In this document: positions 1 to 12,400 of the stretch, one piece after another
Numbering within the stretch: the first letter of the stretch is position 1
Layout of the letters: every line of letters begins with the position of its first letter
From: Basidiobolus meristosporus CBS 931.73
Taxonomy: Eukaryota > Basidiobolomycota > Basidiobolomycetes > Basidiobolales > Basidiobolaceae
Length of the DNA: 64,000 nucleotides
Assembly: GCA_002104905.1 (NCBI GenBank)
Contig: MCFE01000123.1
Span: 1-64,000, forward strand
Direction of reading: 5' to 3'
Program-made: the position numbers and the translations under genes
The notes under the pieces: generated by a model
Databases searched by the model: none
Told to the model about the DNA's origin: nothing
What the model saw: only the letters and a program-made list of their open reading frames with translations

Positions 1-288
1 TTCGTACAGGTCAGTGAGGCTACTGCCTCCTTCTTGCAGGCCAATCAAGTTGGCACCGGTAATGAAGTCGGAGACACCAACAGTGTAGGGGGTCTTGTTC
101 AGGTATTCGGTAATCTGTTCAGGCACCGATTGTACAGTAACTTCGGATGGTGAGCAGGCATTAAGTCCGATCTGGCTTTGTTGAGCTGGTGTGAGGACGT
201 TGCAGCTGTCAACAGGCGCAGCGGTAGCAGCACCCATGAAGGAAGTAGCGGCAGCCAGAGCAGCAAAGAGAGACTTGGTGAGTTGCAT
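1..288 (-). CDS. small secreted protein, copy A (3' part cut by window edge)
   Basis: The reverse strand from 288 to the window edge reads 96 codons without a stop and is nearly identical to the complete gene at 2242-2826. The product starts with a signal peptide (MQLTKSLFAALAAATSF, then a small-residue stretch ending near ATAAP). The mature part begins with a proline/cysteine-containing segment. The start is set by homology to copy B and by a TATA-like box about 50 bases upstream. I do not recognise the family. It is probably exported to the cell surface or outside. Only the N-terminal half is visible, so whether the rest is intact is unknown. Confidence 0.75.
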   Translation of the reverse strand, partial: MQLTKSLFAALAAATSFMGAATAAPVDSCNVLTPAQQSQIGLNACSPSEVTVQSVPEQITEYLNKTPYTVGVSDFITGANLIGLQEGGSSLTDLYE

Positions 289-334
289 TGTATTGACTTG
301 AAGTGGGTTGTGATGATTGTTACTTACAAATGTG

Positions 335-346
335 TGTATTTATATC
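335..346 (-). promoter_or_regulatory. TATA-like box of secreted-protein copy A
   Basis: On the reverse strand the sequence reads ATATAAATAC, about 50 bases upstream of the ATG at 288. The same element in the same place precedes copy B, so it is conserved between the duplicates. Confidence 0.5.
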
Positions 347-2241
347 TTCGTGTGTATAAGTGGTTTTTGCTGGGACATGCAAATCTGGTAAGAATCCCGT
401 TCAAGTAGTTCGATTATTTGGCTTGTAACCATACTTGGTCATCAGCCGGAGGCAGAAAGGTGATCGTAGATAGTGGTCCCACGCAGCTAAGATTTAGTAC
501 TCACTTAATTACGTTAAATCCTTGGCCGTTCTGAATTTTACCAACCAAATTTGTGCACGGATGTTTCGGATCCGGTACCGACCTAGATGATGTGAGCGTA
601 CGTCTCATTGGCTAGGTGAGTCGGAAAATACCTACCAAATCACTTCCTTGATTAACCAATTCTGTGGGCAGTAGTGCTATTTCCAAAATTCCTATTTGAA
701 CCGTCTGTTGAGTTATCGTATGGTTCCCAGTCTATGAAACATCCCCACTATAATTGATTGATGTCCCCTCATCTATGTTATATGGTCACCGTAATTATTG
801 AGTTTCATTCGCTGTGAGCAACCTACCCACATTAGCTATCGTCATAAATTACAGAATATTTGAGATCATTGGAGATAAATCCCGGTCCTGCCTCCTAGTG
901 AACTTAAGCAAAAACAAACGGCATGCCGAGATCTTCACCAAACGTGAAAACCTGGAAACCGAAAGAGGAATAGAAAATGGAAAGCTGAAGAAGGAATATC
1001 AGCATTATTTTCCGGACACACAAACCCGAGAAATAAAGACCACATTAGCTGCAAGCAAATAAACGGAGAATCGCCTTACATCAAAGTTCACGTTGTTTTT
1101 TTACAGGTGTTCTGGAAAATACTGAATACCTTGCACTACCTGCTATACAATCAGTCCAGCTGGTTTCTGTTAGCTAAAGGAACCAAGATGCTTGATGGTT
1201 GGAGCACATAGGAATGTGTGTCAGGTATTTTGCTAGTATCATTTGGCAAACTTGATATTAAGACTGATACGCAAATTTGTAACTATACTGAGCCGAAATA
1301 TTAGTGAAGCACAAGATACGGGTCTTGAACTCGGCGATTTTACGGAGGATAATGAGCACTTGACGTTTACACGTGGCTAGAAACGGCCTGATTAGCCATC
1401 AATGTTCTTTCACCATTAGGAGCTTAATTGCGATAGTATTCTGCTTTATTCCGAGTATCAAGTCCTTTCCAGGTATTACTCCAAGTACCGTAGGCATTTC
1501 CATTCTGATCCTGATTGAAGTGATGATCGAAATGTCTTCTGCCAAGCTAATGGCCCATTTTTGTCCAATGTAGAACTGCTGTCAGAGTCGAGAATATTCC
1601 TAAACAGGATAATCAACCTGGGTCAATTACTTACTCGTGAGGCATACTCCGATACTTCAGCTAGCTCGGGATGTTATTCAATTACCGGGTCAACAAAAGA
1701 GCAAGCTCCAAGATTTTTCCGGCTCCTGATACTATTCATTTCTACTGCGTATCCAATCAAGTGGGGCAAAATCTTCATCTTACCAATGCTGTATTGAATG
1801 GTACTATGATCACAGGCTGATCCGAAGACTCATATCTACGGCCTCAGTTCAGTGACAATGTTTATATCACTCGCCCAACACTTTAATTAGTGCTGGTTAC
1901 ATCATCGATATGACTGAGCAAATTCCAATGATTTTGAGTGCCGAATATGGGAATTGACCTCCAAATGAATATTATCGTGACCACAATTGGAAATAAAGAC
2001 TGATCGCCATTTTCAATTAGCATTTTCTGGAGCGAAAACTCCATAATTCTGTGATAGATACTTGGACATATCCATCCTTTGAGCAACGTAAACTCGGATA
2101 TGAATAAAAATGAGCTCCTACTCGTATGCCGCTTGACCCAAGGTTATTGCAGTCTAGGGATCTACTAGGCCTTCTATTAAATAGTATTTTATTTCTACTG
2201 TGACATTTACAATAAGTGCGCGAAACACACTCGAGCACTAT
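347..2241. other. intergenic spacer between the two secreted-protein copies
   Basis: The part up to about 790 is the duplicated 5' flank of copy A and can be aligned by eye with 2955-3720, the 5' flank of copy B. It shares blocks such as the stretches near 540/3480 and 590/3530. The rest holds only short open frames with no recognisable domain, no codon bias and no homologous neighbour, and I see no gene in it. Confidence 0.5.
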
Positions 2242-2826
2242 CTAATACACCCATGAGATGGCATTCTTGGGTGCCTCGTCAGATACAGCATCATTGATAC
2301 TGTCATGGAACTTCTTCAGCATCGTGCTCTTGATTCCGGTCTTGCGGACATCGTCAGATACTGGAACAATGGTGTTGCCATTGTTCTTGATGCACACCTC
2401 CTCGCCATAGCAGTTCCAGTTGCTGTAGTAGCAGTAGAGTCCGGCCTCGTCCGACTGTCCATAGGTGATGTAGACCTGCATATCGGTGGCTGTCTCGAAG
2501 TTGTAGCACTGGTTGTAGTTGTAGTAGCTGTACGAGGCTTCGTACAGGTCAGTGAGGCTACTGCCTCCTTCTTGCAGGCCAATCAAGTTAGCACCAGTAA
2601 TGAAGTCGGAGACACCAACAGTGTAGGGGGTCTTGTTCAGGTATTCGGTAATCTGTTCAGGCACCGATTGTACAGTAACTTCGGATGGTGAGCAGGCATT
2701 AAGTCCGATCTGGCTTTGTTGAGCTGGTGTGAGGACGTTGCAGCTGTCAACAGGCGCAGCGGTAGCAGCACCCATGAAGGAAGTAGCAGCAGCTAGAGCA
2801 GCAAAGAAGGACTTTGAGAGTTGCAT
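2242..2826 (-). CDS. small secreted six-cysteine protein, copy B (194 aa)
   Basis: The reading frame is open from upstream (first in-frame ATG near 2871). The start at 2826 is chosen because it begins directly with a signal peptide (MQLSKSFFAALAAATSF, cleavage probably after ATA at residues 21-23), matches the start of copy A, and lies about 50 bases from a TATA-like box. The mature protein has six cysteines (possible three disulfides), a run of Tyr/Asn-rich segments (YSYYNYNQCYNF, YYSNWNCYGE) and no membrane segment. The stop is TAG at 2242-2244. I do not recognise the family. A secreted or wall-associated small protein is the safest description. It is a tandem paralogue of the gene cut by the left window edge, about 2.54 kb start to start. 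Confidence 0.8.
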   Translation of the reverse strand: MQLSKSFFAALAAATSFMGAATAAPVDSCNVLTPAQQSQIGLNACSPSEVTVQSVPEQITEYLNKTPYTVGVSDFITGANLIGLQEGGSSLTDLYEASYSYYNYNQCYNFETATDMQVYITYGQSDEAGLYCYYSNWNCYGEEVCIKNNGNTIVPVSDDVRKTGIKSTMLKKFHDSINDAVSDEAPKNAISWVY

Positions 2827-2873
2827 TGTATTGACTTGAAGTAGGTTTTGATGACGGCTACTTACAAACACTT

Positions 2874-2883
2874 GTATTTATAC
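2874..2883 (-). promoter_or_regulatory. TATA-like box of secreted-protein copy B
   Basis: The reverse strand reads GTATAAATAC about 50 bases upstream of the ATG at 2826, in the same position as in copy A. Confidence 0.5.
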
Positions 2884-4265
2884 CTTCGTGTAGGGTTAAG
2901 TTTGCATACAGCGTAGTGCTTACCAGGGCATACAAATCTGAAAGCAACTCTAGTAACTTCTATCTACAGATCAATGGCTATACTTGGAAATCAGTCGGAG
3001 GTTGAGCAGTGATCGCACTACTTTGAAGTATTGATAACAATCACGTAATATTACGTAATCTACTTGGTTGAATCTAACTTATGAGCCATTCCTGTTATAG
3101 AAATTTGCTCCGATTTCAATGGCGTGTTCTGAATTTAGTGTATCCTGGTGGTGTTTGTCACAAGCTATATTGCCAATGATGCTTTAGTCCTGCTTATACC
3201 AGTCCTGAATATTCCGCCGTTGAGGCCAAGGTATGGATAACTCGAGCTGAGGCTAGCGTACTAGCTGTCTTGGTTAAGCATCTTTTGAAGCGCAGAAAAT
3301 ACCACGCATCTGTCCTACAAATATGGGGTGTGAATTAACGAATGACAGCAGCTCTGTAAGCTAAGCATTGAAGTGAGATATCTGACAAGCCATCAAATTA
3401 TCGCATATTCTGGGACCCAGGCACTGCTGAATTTCTAATTCTAGTGCTTTTGACGCCTTAGATTATTTCGGAAATTTACAAACCAACCTAGCGCATGGAT
3501 ATCTCAGATCCGGCACAGGCCTAGATTTCATGTACTGGTCAATTAAGTTCGTCGGAAAATACTTGCTATATTTTAGACCTGATTATCCAGATTTGTGGAG
3601 AGTATTTTGATTTCCCAGCAGCCAATTTGGAGGACGAGAGATGAGTTATCCTAAGGTACAGAACACCCTTACGATACTTGATTGGTGCCCCCTATGAATT
3701 CACTACACATAATATTCGGACAACTACGTGGTCATCCTTGGTCTATAGGACTGATACACGAGAGTAGAAAACCTCGAAATTGTATGATCCAATGTTTTAT
3801 CCTATAGATCCAATAGTCACGGAATGATCGCATACTGCGATTCAACCAAATTCAAGGCGCTTATTATATATCATGGCTACCAATAATAGCAGTTCGCGAG
3901 TTGCTCTGCGAATATCAAGACCCATAACAACCTGAGCAGTTATTCGAATTTCTATCAAGTAGTACCCCTCTAAACATCTCTGCACTATCTTGAATGGTTG
4001 GATGCTCGTTTATAACGGCCTGAGTGTTCTGTGTCATGGAAGGAAGAATCTAAACGCCACGCTCAATTAGCACTTACTCGAAATTAGCCACAACTAGCAA
4101 TGACAATCCAATCAAGTAGATATCTACCACCATTATATATATTGTTGAGTAGTCCAGTTGCTCTATTTAGTGAGTTTTTCAGCTAAAAGCACTGCCTTGT
4201 ATTCTGCAACTGAACCATTGTCTTGTATTGAGTCTTGTTTATCTCACTATATCCAACCAATTTGG
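2884..4265. repeat. duplicated 5' flank of the secreted-protein gene, then unannotated spacer
   Basis: Positions 2955 to about 3720 are a diverged duplicate of 405-790. The match breaks near 3070 and resumes near 3440 after about 390 extra bases not present in the first copy. Beyond 3720 I find no gene. The flank similarity shows that the unit duplicated was gene plus promoter region, not the coding sequence alone. Confidence 0.5.
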
Positions 4266-4598
4266 TGCTATGAGAGTTTTGGGGATATTGGAAGTGATTG
4301 GGAAAACAAGTAGATCATGTGGTTTTCACTTGATGATTTATTGAATGTAGATATAGTATTTATTCTTTCTCATGAACTTAGCAAAATAGACACGTATAGT
4401 ATGTTTAGGAAGGTCCCAAGAGCATTTGTGCAAAGTGTGGGGCTGTTTGGACAGCGTTCTGGGTACTTGATGTTTTGGTGAAAATATTCCAAGTAAATCC
4501 CAACAAGGAATTTGGCCAGAATTCACTAAGATTTGTAGACAATGATCTACGTGAGTAAGTTAGGTGAATATTTAGGTGGAATTACGAAATTTGCAACA
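4266..4598 (-). mobile_element. solo LTR of Ty1/copia family A
   Basis: The 333 bases match, in reverse orientation, the 341-348 bp LTRs at 27684, 28966, 39476 and 46401 along their length. Shared features include the GGTTTTCACTT block, the GGTCCCAAGAGCA block and the terminal TTTAGGTGGAATTAC block. It begins TG and ends CA. The flanking pentamers are TTTGG (4261-4265) and TTTAG (4599-4603), a probable target-site duplication with one G to A change. No internal copia sequence is attached, so it is a solo LTR left by LTR-LTR recombination. Confidence 0.8.
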
Positions 4599-6491
4599 TT
4601 TAGTTGATAGCAGTTTGGCATTCCATTGGTGCCATCTGTTATTGCAGACCTTCAGAGCTTTGTTTGAGGGTAACCCAGGGCCTTGTATACAGTCTGCTTT
4701 ACTGACCTTAGCTAAATAGACAAAAACTAAGGTTTTACCCTCATCCATATACTGAAAGAATTTCTTATTCAGTTAGAGATTGCACTGTATAATATTAAAT
4801 AATCTTGTGAATGGAACTGTGCTGAGTACCCAGGGAGAAAATATTTCTCAGGTTTATTGAGCTTAAGCCTAGTAGCTGGCTAACGGAAAATGATTAGTTT
4901 AGAATTCTTGTATATTCACCATAGTAGAGAAAATGGAAGGCAGATGAAGATCATTATTTTATGCATAAAGTGCACTGATCGAGACTTCAGTATTATGATC
5001 ATTTGGAGCATGCTGTGAATTGAATTGCAACCAAATCTGATTGCTAGTGGCGTTTTCTCTACGAAACCGTTTTGATTAATGATATCCCCACCTCACAAGC
5101 AAGACGCTGGCTAGGGTAGGGCCGATCCTCATATATGCAATGCTCCTGGTACCTTCCCACGCATCAATAACTCAGAGCCCTTCATCCAACCCCACTACTC
5201 AGCAGATTGAGGATAATCTTAGAGCATTTGCTCCCAAACTACAGTGTTCAGATAAAGAGACCAGTTCGAGATAGAACTGAAGTACTTTTTTCACTACATG
5301 CGCATGTTCATCCAAGTCCAAACTATAGCTTCGAAGGAGTAATGACAAAGCCGCGGAGCACAATCACGACCTTCCCACTGCCATGGGTTTATCATATATA
5401 GTAATAATTTGCGGCCTGACATCATTGATGCATGTAAAAGCATCTGATATATTGGAGAGAGGTTAACAGGCTATACATATCACCGTCAATGTGTTGTACA
5501 GATCCCCATGCATTGGACCATGATGCTAATAGCGAATCGTTCCCAAAGCTTACTCACACGTTTGCAGTAGGCCCCTAACTCCCAATGGGAGGAGTTGGTT
5601 CCTGAATACTCCGGACCTTCCCAACTTTAACACCATCCTTGTACGCTCTTGGGTATACATTCAAGCTTGAACTTGCTCCATAGCGACATCATGGGATGGT
5701 GGCGGACAAGTAAAGAGGGAATAATTGTTTGCGGTAAGGAGCTTAGCTGCCTACCATGCCTTCCAGAGAAAAGCCTGATTGACAGCAACCATGCCTTGAG
5801 ATCCGGCTCGGTATGCAGGAATGTTCTTGGATGTGCAATCCCTCATCGAACATTCACAGTTTTGTGGCCTCTCTACTCGGTAGATATAGCAATCAAAGTT
5901 AGGATACTTCTTGTTGCCAACAACATAAAGCTAGGATGTTTCTTTCTTTGAAGTCATTGAGTCTGTTCAACCGTGACCAGTAAAAGTGGAGGCTCAACCA
6001 TACAAGATAGACCCATGTAAATAAGCATATATGGATGGTGGCATGTATATGCTCGTGAATTCTTTGCTAATTAGTTTCTCTGAGCCGTGCATCTGGAGGC
6101 CAGTGATATTGGGGCTTCCCTCCTAAGTAGTCACGATCAACCTCTGGTGCCTGATTGTCTACTCGCTATTCAATCCCATCCTACTATGATCTACTCATCA
6201 TCCCTACCTAGCCTGTTGTATTTGGGATGATGCCGCCGCTAAAGTATACTGATGCCACTATTCAGTAACAACCACTTGGATATACTAGACAGAATACACT
6301 ATAGGCATTATTAGGATACTGCCGAACCCCTTTTCAAGCCCCTTCTAGATTCTCTAGAGTATGCATCATGCTTGATAATCATTTTCTATATAACTTGGCA
6401 TATTCCATCAACAGTACTGGACTTTTAGCTTTCTAGCGCCAGATACTGATTCTGTGCGTACTTAATTTACTTCTTCACACTGATTGTTACC
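4599..6491. other. spacer upstream of the NRPS
   Basis: I find no supported gene. A 100-codon frame at 5649-5951 has no recognisable domain. No trace of the missing N-terminal half of the first NRPS condensation domain is visible here. A TATA-like CTATATAACT lies at 6387-6396, about 100 bases before the NRPS start, and is a candidate promoter element. Confidence 0.4.
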
Positions 6492-9400
6492 ATGCCGGAT
6501 GATATACAGGGCGAAAACACTCAAAGAGGGTATTGGTACGAAACACTGAAAGATGCTCCTGTGCTGCTTGACCTACCCACTGATCGGCCTCGCCCGCCTC
6601 ATCCATCCTTTGCTGGGGCAACGTCGACGGTTCAGTTTGATACACAAACAACGCATTCACTCAAGTTGCTGAGTCAAGAGAACGACACGACCCAATTCAT
6701 AATATTATTGATTGCTTGGAGTGCGGTGCTCTCGCGTCTCTCTGGCCAAGAGGACCTTGTCATCGGAATCCCAAGAGCCCAGCAGGGTTGCTGGCTACCA
6801 TTGCGCATCGATCTCTCTAGTGATCCAAGCACAATTAAATTGGCCAAGCTAGTTCAGGCATGTGTGCAGGAAGCACAGATGAATTCAGCCGTCCCCAATG
6901 AGCAAATCTTAGAGATTGTAAGCCCGCCTGAGAAATTGAATCATGCTCCGTTGTTCCAGGTCACACTTGCAGCTAGTGCAGAGCACACTCCAGATATGGT
7001 GAGTTCCGCATTCGATCTGGAACTTAATCTGCATAATGTCGACAACGAAATCCACGGATACTTGAGGTTTGCCACCAGTTTGTTCGACTCCCCAACAATT
7101 GAGCGCTACATCGGTTACCTTAAGATGATGCTACAAGGGATGATGGCCGACCCTACGAGATCTGTTCACAAAGTCAACATAATAACTCCTGCTGAGCGGA
7201 CTCTCTTGACAGAGACATGGAATCAGACACACATGACATATGCGAAGCATACATGCATTCACCAGCTGTTCGAGCAGCAGGTGATGCGCACCCCGAATGC
7301 CACTGCTTTGGTGTACGAAGGGCAGGTATGGAGCTACGAGGAGGTGAACGAGCGTGCCAACCGACTCGCACATCAGCTCGTCAGTCTGGGCGTCAAGCCA
7401 GATATGCGCATAGCGATCTGTGTGGAGCGCTCGCCAGCCATGGTGGTGGGACTGCTCGCTATCCTGAAGGCGGGAGGTGCATTTGTTCCACTCGACCCGG
7501 CGTATCCCAGCAATCGACTCGTGTATATACTGAACGATGCCGCTCCGGTGGTATTGATAGCGGATGGAGTCGGACGCAGCGTACTGAGTAGTGAATCTCT
7601 CGCTTCTCTGACTATTCTCGATCCAAACATGGAAACAACATGGCCCTGCACTAATCCAACTATCGTAGGGCTGGCTTCACACCACCTTGCCTATGTGATT
7701 TACACTTCAGGCTCCACTGGCAATCCAAAAGGAGTGATGGTGGAACACCGAGGCGTCACAAATCTAATTCAGGCAGAGAGATCTTGCTTCGGGGCTGATT
7801 CGTCAAGTCGAGTGTTACAGTTTGCCTCGCTTAGTTTCGATACGAGTGTTTCAGAGATATTCATGGCATTGAGCTGCGGTGGAAGTCTGTATCTACCGCC
7901 TGATATCGCCCGCTTTGATCGCAACGCCCTGTGGAGTTATTTGGCACACCACGCGATTTCCCACGTAACCTTAACGCCAACGATGCTTCAAGATGGCCAG
8001 AATCTGCCCATCCTGAACACCCCACTAACATTGATCATGGGAGGCGAGGCATTAAGTGGAGCGTTGCTTCAAACCCTGATCCCCCAAGGGGTGGTGATCA
8101 ATGCCTACGGCCCAACTGAAGCATCGATCAGCGCCATTATATGGCGTTGTCCACCAGACTTCAAGGGAGAAGTGGTTCCCATTGGCAGGCCAATTGCAAA
8201 CACTCGCGTCTACTTGCTGGACAAATACGGCCAGCCAGTACCCTTGGGAGCAGTGGGCGAGATCTATATTGGAGGGGCAGGCGTCACTCGTGGCTACCTG
8301 AACCGTCCAGATATGACCGCTGAGCGCTTCCTCCCAGATCCATTCAGTAATGATGACGATGGCAGAATGTACAAAACTGGGGATCTAGCTCGCTATCTTC
8401 AAGATGGCACAATTGTATATCTAGGTCGCAACGATCAGCAGGTAAAGATGCATGGAATTCGGATTGAAGTTGGAGAGATTGAAGCACGCCTTGTCGAGCA
8501 TCCGCAAGTACGTGAAGCCGTTGTGCTTGTACTGGGCGAGGGCAGCAGCAAGCGCCTTGTCGCATATGTCATGGCTGATCCTGACGAGTATCTTGGCCGC
8601 ACACTGCGTGTGTATCTCAAATCCAAGATGCCGGAGTACATGATCCCAACCAACTTTGTGCGGCTAGATGCGCTACCATTGTCGCCTAACGACAAGCTTG
8701 ATCGCCGAGCATTACCGACCCCAGATGAAGACTCTTTTGCTCGTCAGGTATATGAAGCGCCGCGAGGTGAGATAGAGATGGCTTTAGCAGCAATCTGGAG
8801 TGAACTGCTTCATGTGGAGCACATCAGTCGCCATGACAATTTTTTTGCTCTTGGTGGCCACTCGCTAGCAGTTATAGCTTTGATCGAGCGCCTAAGGTGT
8901 ATCGGTCTAACAGTTAGCCTGCGCACCCTATTTAATAATCACACTCTGGGCTCACTTGCGAAGGGCCTCGGTCAACACCACCAATTACACATACCGCCCA
9001 ACTCTATTACTCCTGGCTCAACCACATTGACTCCAGCACAATTACCGCTCATTGATCTCAGCCAAGCCGACATCGACATCATTGCTCGGCAGGTTCCCAA
9101 CGGAGCACAGAACATCCAAGACATCTACGCACTATCTCCGTTGCAGGAAGGAATCCTGTTTCATCACATCCTGGCAATGGAGGGCGATCCCTATCTTCTG
9201 ATCTCTCAGATGGTATTTGATGACCGGGAGTTGCTTGATCGCTACTTGAATGCAGTCCAAAACGTAATCAACCGCCACGATATTTTCCGCACATCCATCT
9301 TCTGGGGAAATGTCTCTGAGCCTGCGCAGGTGGTCTGGCGTCATGCACCGCTAAATATCCATGAGCTTACCCTCAGTGCCGCCAATGGGCCCATTGCAGG

Positions 9401-12400
9401 ACAACTGATGGAGCGCTTCAATCCTCGTAAACATCGCATCGACTTGTCGAAGGCTCCATTGATACACATGGCCATCGCACAGGACAATGATGGCTGTTGG
9501 GTGCTCACACAGTTGATTCACCATCTCATCGGTGATCACGCAACACAAGAGAGGATGAATATGGAGATCAAGGCGTTCGTGGACAATGTGGCCATCGATG
9601 CCCTGCCTACTCCTCAGCCATTTCGCAACTTGGTAGCACAGGCACGCTTAGGAATCACGCAAGAAGAACATAAGAGATACTTCACCGATATGCTCAAGGA
9701 CATAAGTGAAGGTACGCTGCCGTTTGGGCTATCCGATGTTTATTGTGACGGGACGCAAATCACAGAATGTCATATAATGCTCCCACAAGAACTGGATGTT
9801 CGCCTGCGTTCCCAGGCGAAAATCTTGGGTGTGAGCTTATCTAGCATGTTCCACCTGGCCTGGGGTCGGGTTCTCTCTAGTATTAGTGGGCAAATTCATG
9901 TTGTGTTTGGTACCCTGCTCTCTGGGCGAGTGCAGGCTGGAGAAGGGTCAGAGCACATGATGGGGCTTCTGATCAATACATTACCCTTCCGCATTGACCT
10001 TGATAACGATAGCATTCGCGATAGTGTACGCCGGACTCATGAGGATCTGGCCGCGCTTATGGAGCACGAATATGCCTCATTGGCACTCGCACAGCGCTGT
10101 AGTAGCTTACCTGCAGGCGGGCCCCTTTTCAGCTCCAATCTCAATTATCGGCGCGACACGCTACCATCGGGTGATTACGCAGAAGCACCAATGGCTGAAT
10201 TCGTGGGGGAGAGTGAGCGCTTCAACCATCCTGGCATTAGGTTTGTAGGTGCCTGTGAGCGGACAAACTACCCACTCTCGCTGGCCGTAGAAGATTTTGA
10301 TGTAGCTATGGGCCTGACTGCACAGGTTGTTCAACCACTTGACCCAGCTCGGATCTGCAGTTATATGTTACAAGCGCTACAAGGCCTTGCTGTGGCACTG
10401 GATTCCACACCAAGTATGCCGGTTTGGCAAGTGGAGGTTGTACCAAAGGCGGAGCGTGTGCTTTTGCTTGAAGAATGGAACGATACGGGTGTTCCCTTCA
10501 AAGAGCATTTGTGCATTCACCAGCTCTTTGAACAACAAGTCAAGCGTAATCCGAATGCAACCGCGGTGGTGTACGGGGATGAAACATTAAGCTACAGTGT
10601 GTTAAATACGCGGGCCAATGGTCTCGCGCACCGGCTCATTGAGCTGGGCGTCAAGCCAGACACTCGCGTCGCCATCTGCGTTAAACGTTCACCCGCAATG
10701 TTGGTTGGGATATTATCTATCTTGAAAGCAGGTGGTGCCTATGTTCCACTTGATCCTGCCTATCCTTGTGAACGCCTTGCGCACATACTCAATGATGCTA
10801 CCCCAATAATTCTGCTAGCTGATGATGCTGGGCGCACTGCACTTGGTGACATCGATCTTACACCGCTAACGGTACTCGACCCAAATGCGCAGATGCCACC
10901 ATCCGCAGCTAACCCAGATATCTCAGACTTGGCCTCACATCATCTTGTCTATGTAATCTATACATCCGGTTCCACTGGAACTCCCAAAGGAGTGATGGTT
11001 GAGCATCGGAATGTGGTGAACCTCATCCAGCACCAGACAGCCTGTTATGGGATAGATTCAACAAGTAGGACACTGCAGTTTGCCTCGTTAAGCTTTGACC
11101 CCAGTGTCTCGGAAATATTCAAGACGTTGAGTTGCGGTGCTTGCCTGTATCTTCCTCCAGATGCAGTCCGTTTAGACCGGAAACTTTTATGGGGCTATTT
11201 GGAAGAAAATGCCATAACGCATGTGACTTTGGCCCCGCCTCTGCTGCAGGATGGCAAAGATTTACCCGCATTGAGTACGACTCTGACACTAATCATGGGA
11301 GGCGAAACACCCACCACGACATTGCTTCAATCCTTGATCCCGAACGTTGTTGTTTTCCTTGAGTACGGGCCAACTGAAGCCACTATCAATGCTACTACAT
11401 GGCGTTGTCCACCGGATTTCAACGGAGAGGTGGTTCCCATTGGCCGACCAGTTCCAAACGCTCGCGTCTATGTGTTGGATATTCACCGTCAGCCAGTACC
11501 CTTGGGCGCGGTAGGTGAGATCTATATTGGAGGGACTGGTGTCACTCGCGGCTACCTGAACCTTCCCGGAATGACGGCGGAGCGCTTCATTCCAGATCCA
11601 TTCCATGAGAAAGAGGGCGCTAGAATGTACAAGACGGGGGATCTGGCCCGTTACCTCCCGGACGGTGCACTGGTGTTCCTTGGACGCAATGATCATCAGG
11701 TCAAGATCCGAGGAATTCGGATTGAAGTAGGTGAGATCGAGGCACGCCTTATCGAACACCCTCGGGTGCGAGAGGCGGTTGTGATTACTGTTGGCGAGGG
11801 AAGCGACAAGCGGATTGTAGCCTATGTTGTGGCCGAGCCGGACGAACATCTTGCTCACAAGCTTCGTGTTTACCTCAAGTCCAAGCTCCCTGAATACATG
11901 GTACCAGCCCACTATGTGTGCCTGGATGCGCTGCCGATGTTGCCTAGTGGCAAACTTGATCGTCGGGCCCTGCCAGCAATAGCCGACGAAGCCGTTGCTC
12001 GTGAGGTTTACGAAGCGCCACAAGGTGGGACAGAGATTGCTTTGGCGGGTATTTGGAGCATGCTACTTCAAATTGAGCATATCGGTCGGAGGGACAATTT
12101 CTTTGCATTGGGTGGCCACTCGCTACTGGCAGTACGTTTGATGAACCGAATGGTGGATCTAGGGGCCTCATTGCCATTGACAACGATCTTTTCTTCACCT
12201 AATCTCGCTTCCCTGGCAGCTACAGTTGACCAGCACTTGAATCAAAAAGACACTGGGGCCCGTGCCATTACGCCAGTCTCCCGTATGGGGGCCCTGGAAC
12301 CGTCTTTCGCTCAAGAGAGTCTGTGGTTTGTATCGCAACTTAACGATCGGGCCAGCATGACCTACAATATACCACTCGCTATAAAATTCCGCGGCACCCT

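Noticed and set aside
5649-5951. 100-codon frame upstream of the NRPS
   Set aside because: No domain, no homologous copy in the window and no codon preference. Not a remnant of the missing condensation half.
11289-12023. 244-codon reverse frame within the NRPS
   Set aside because: Shadow of A2 coding sequence; no family resemblance.
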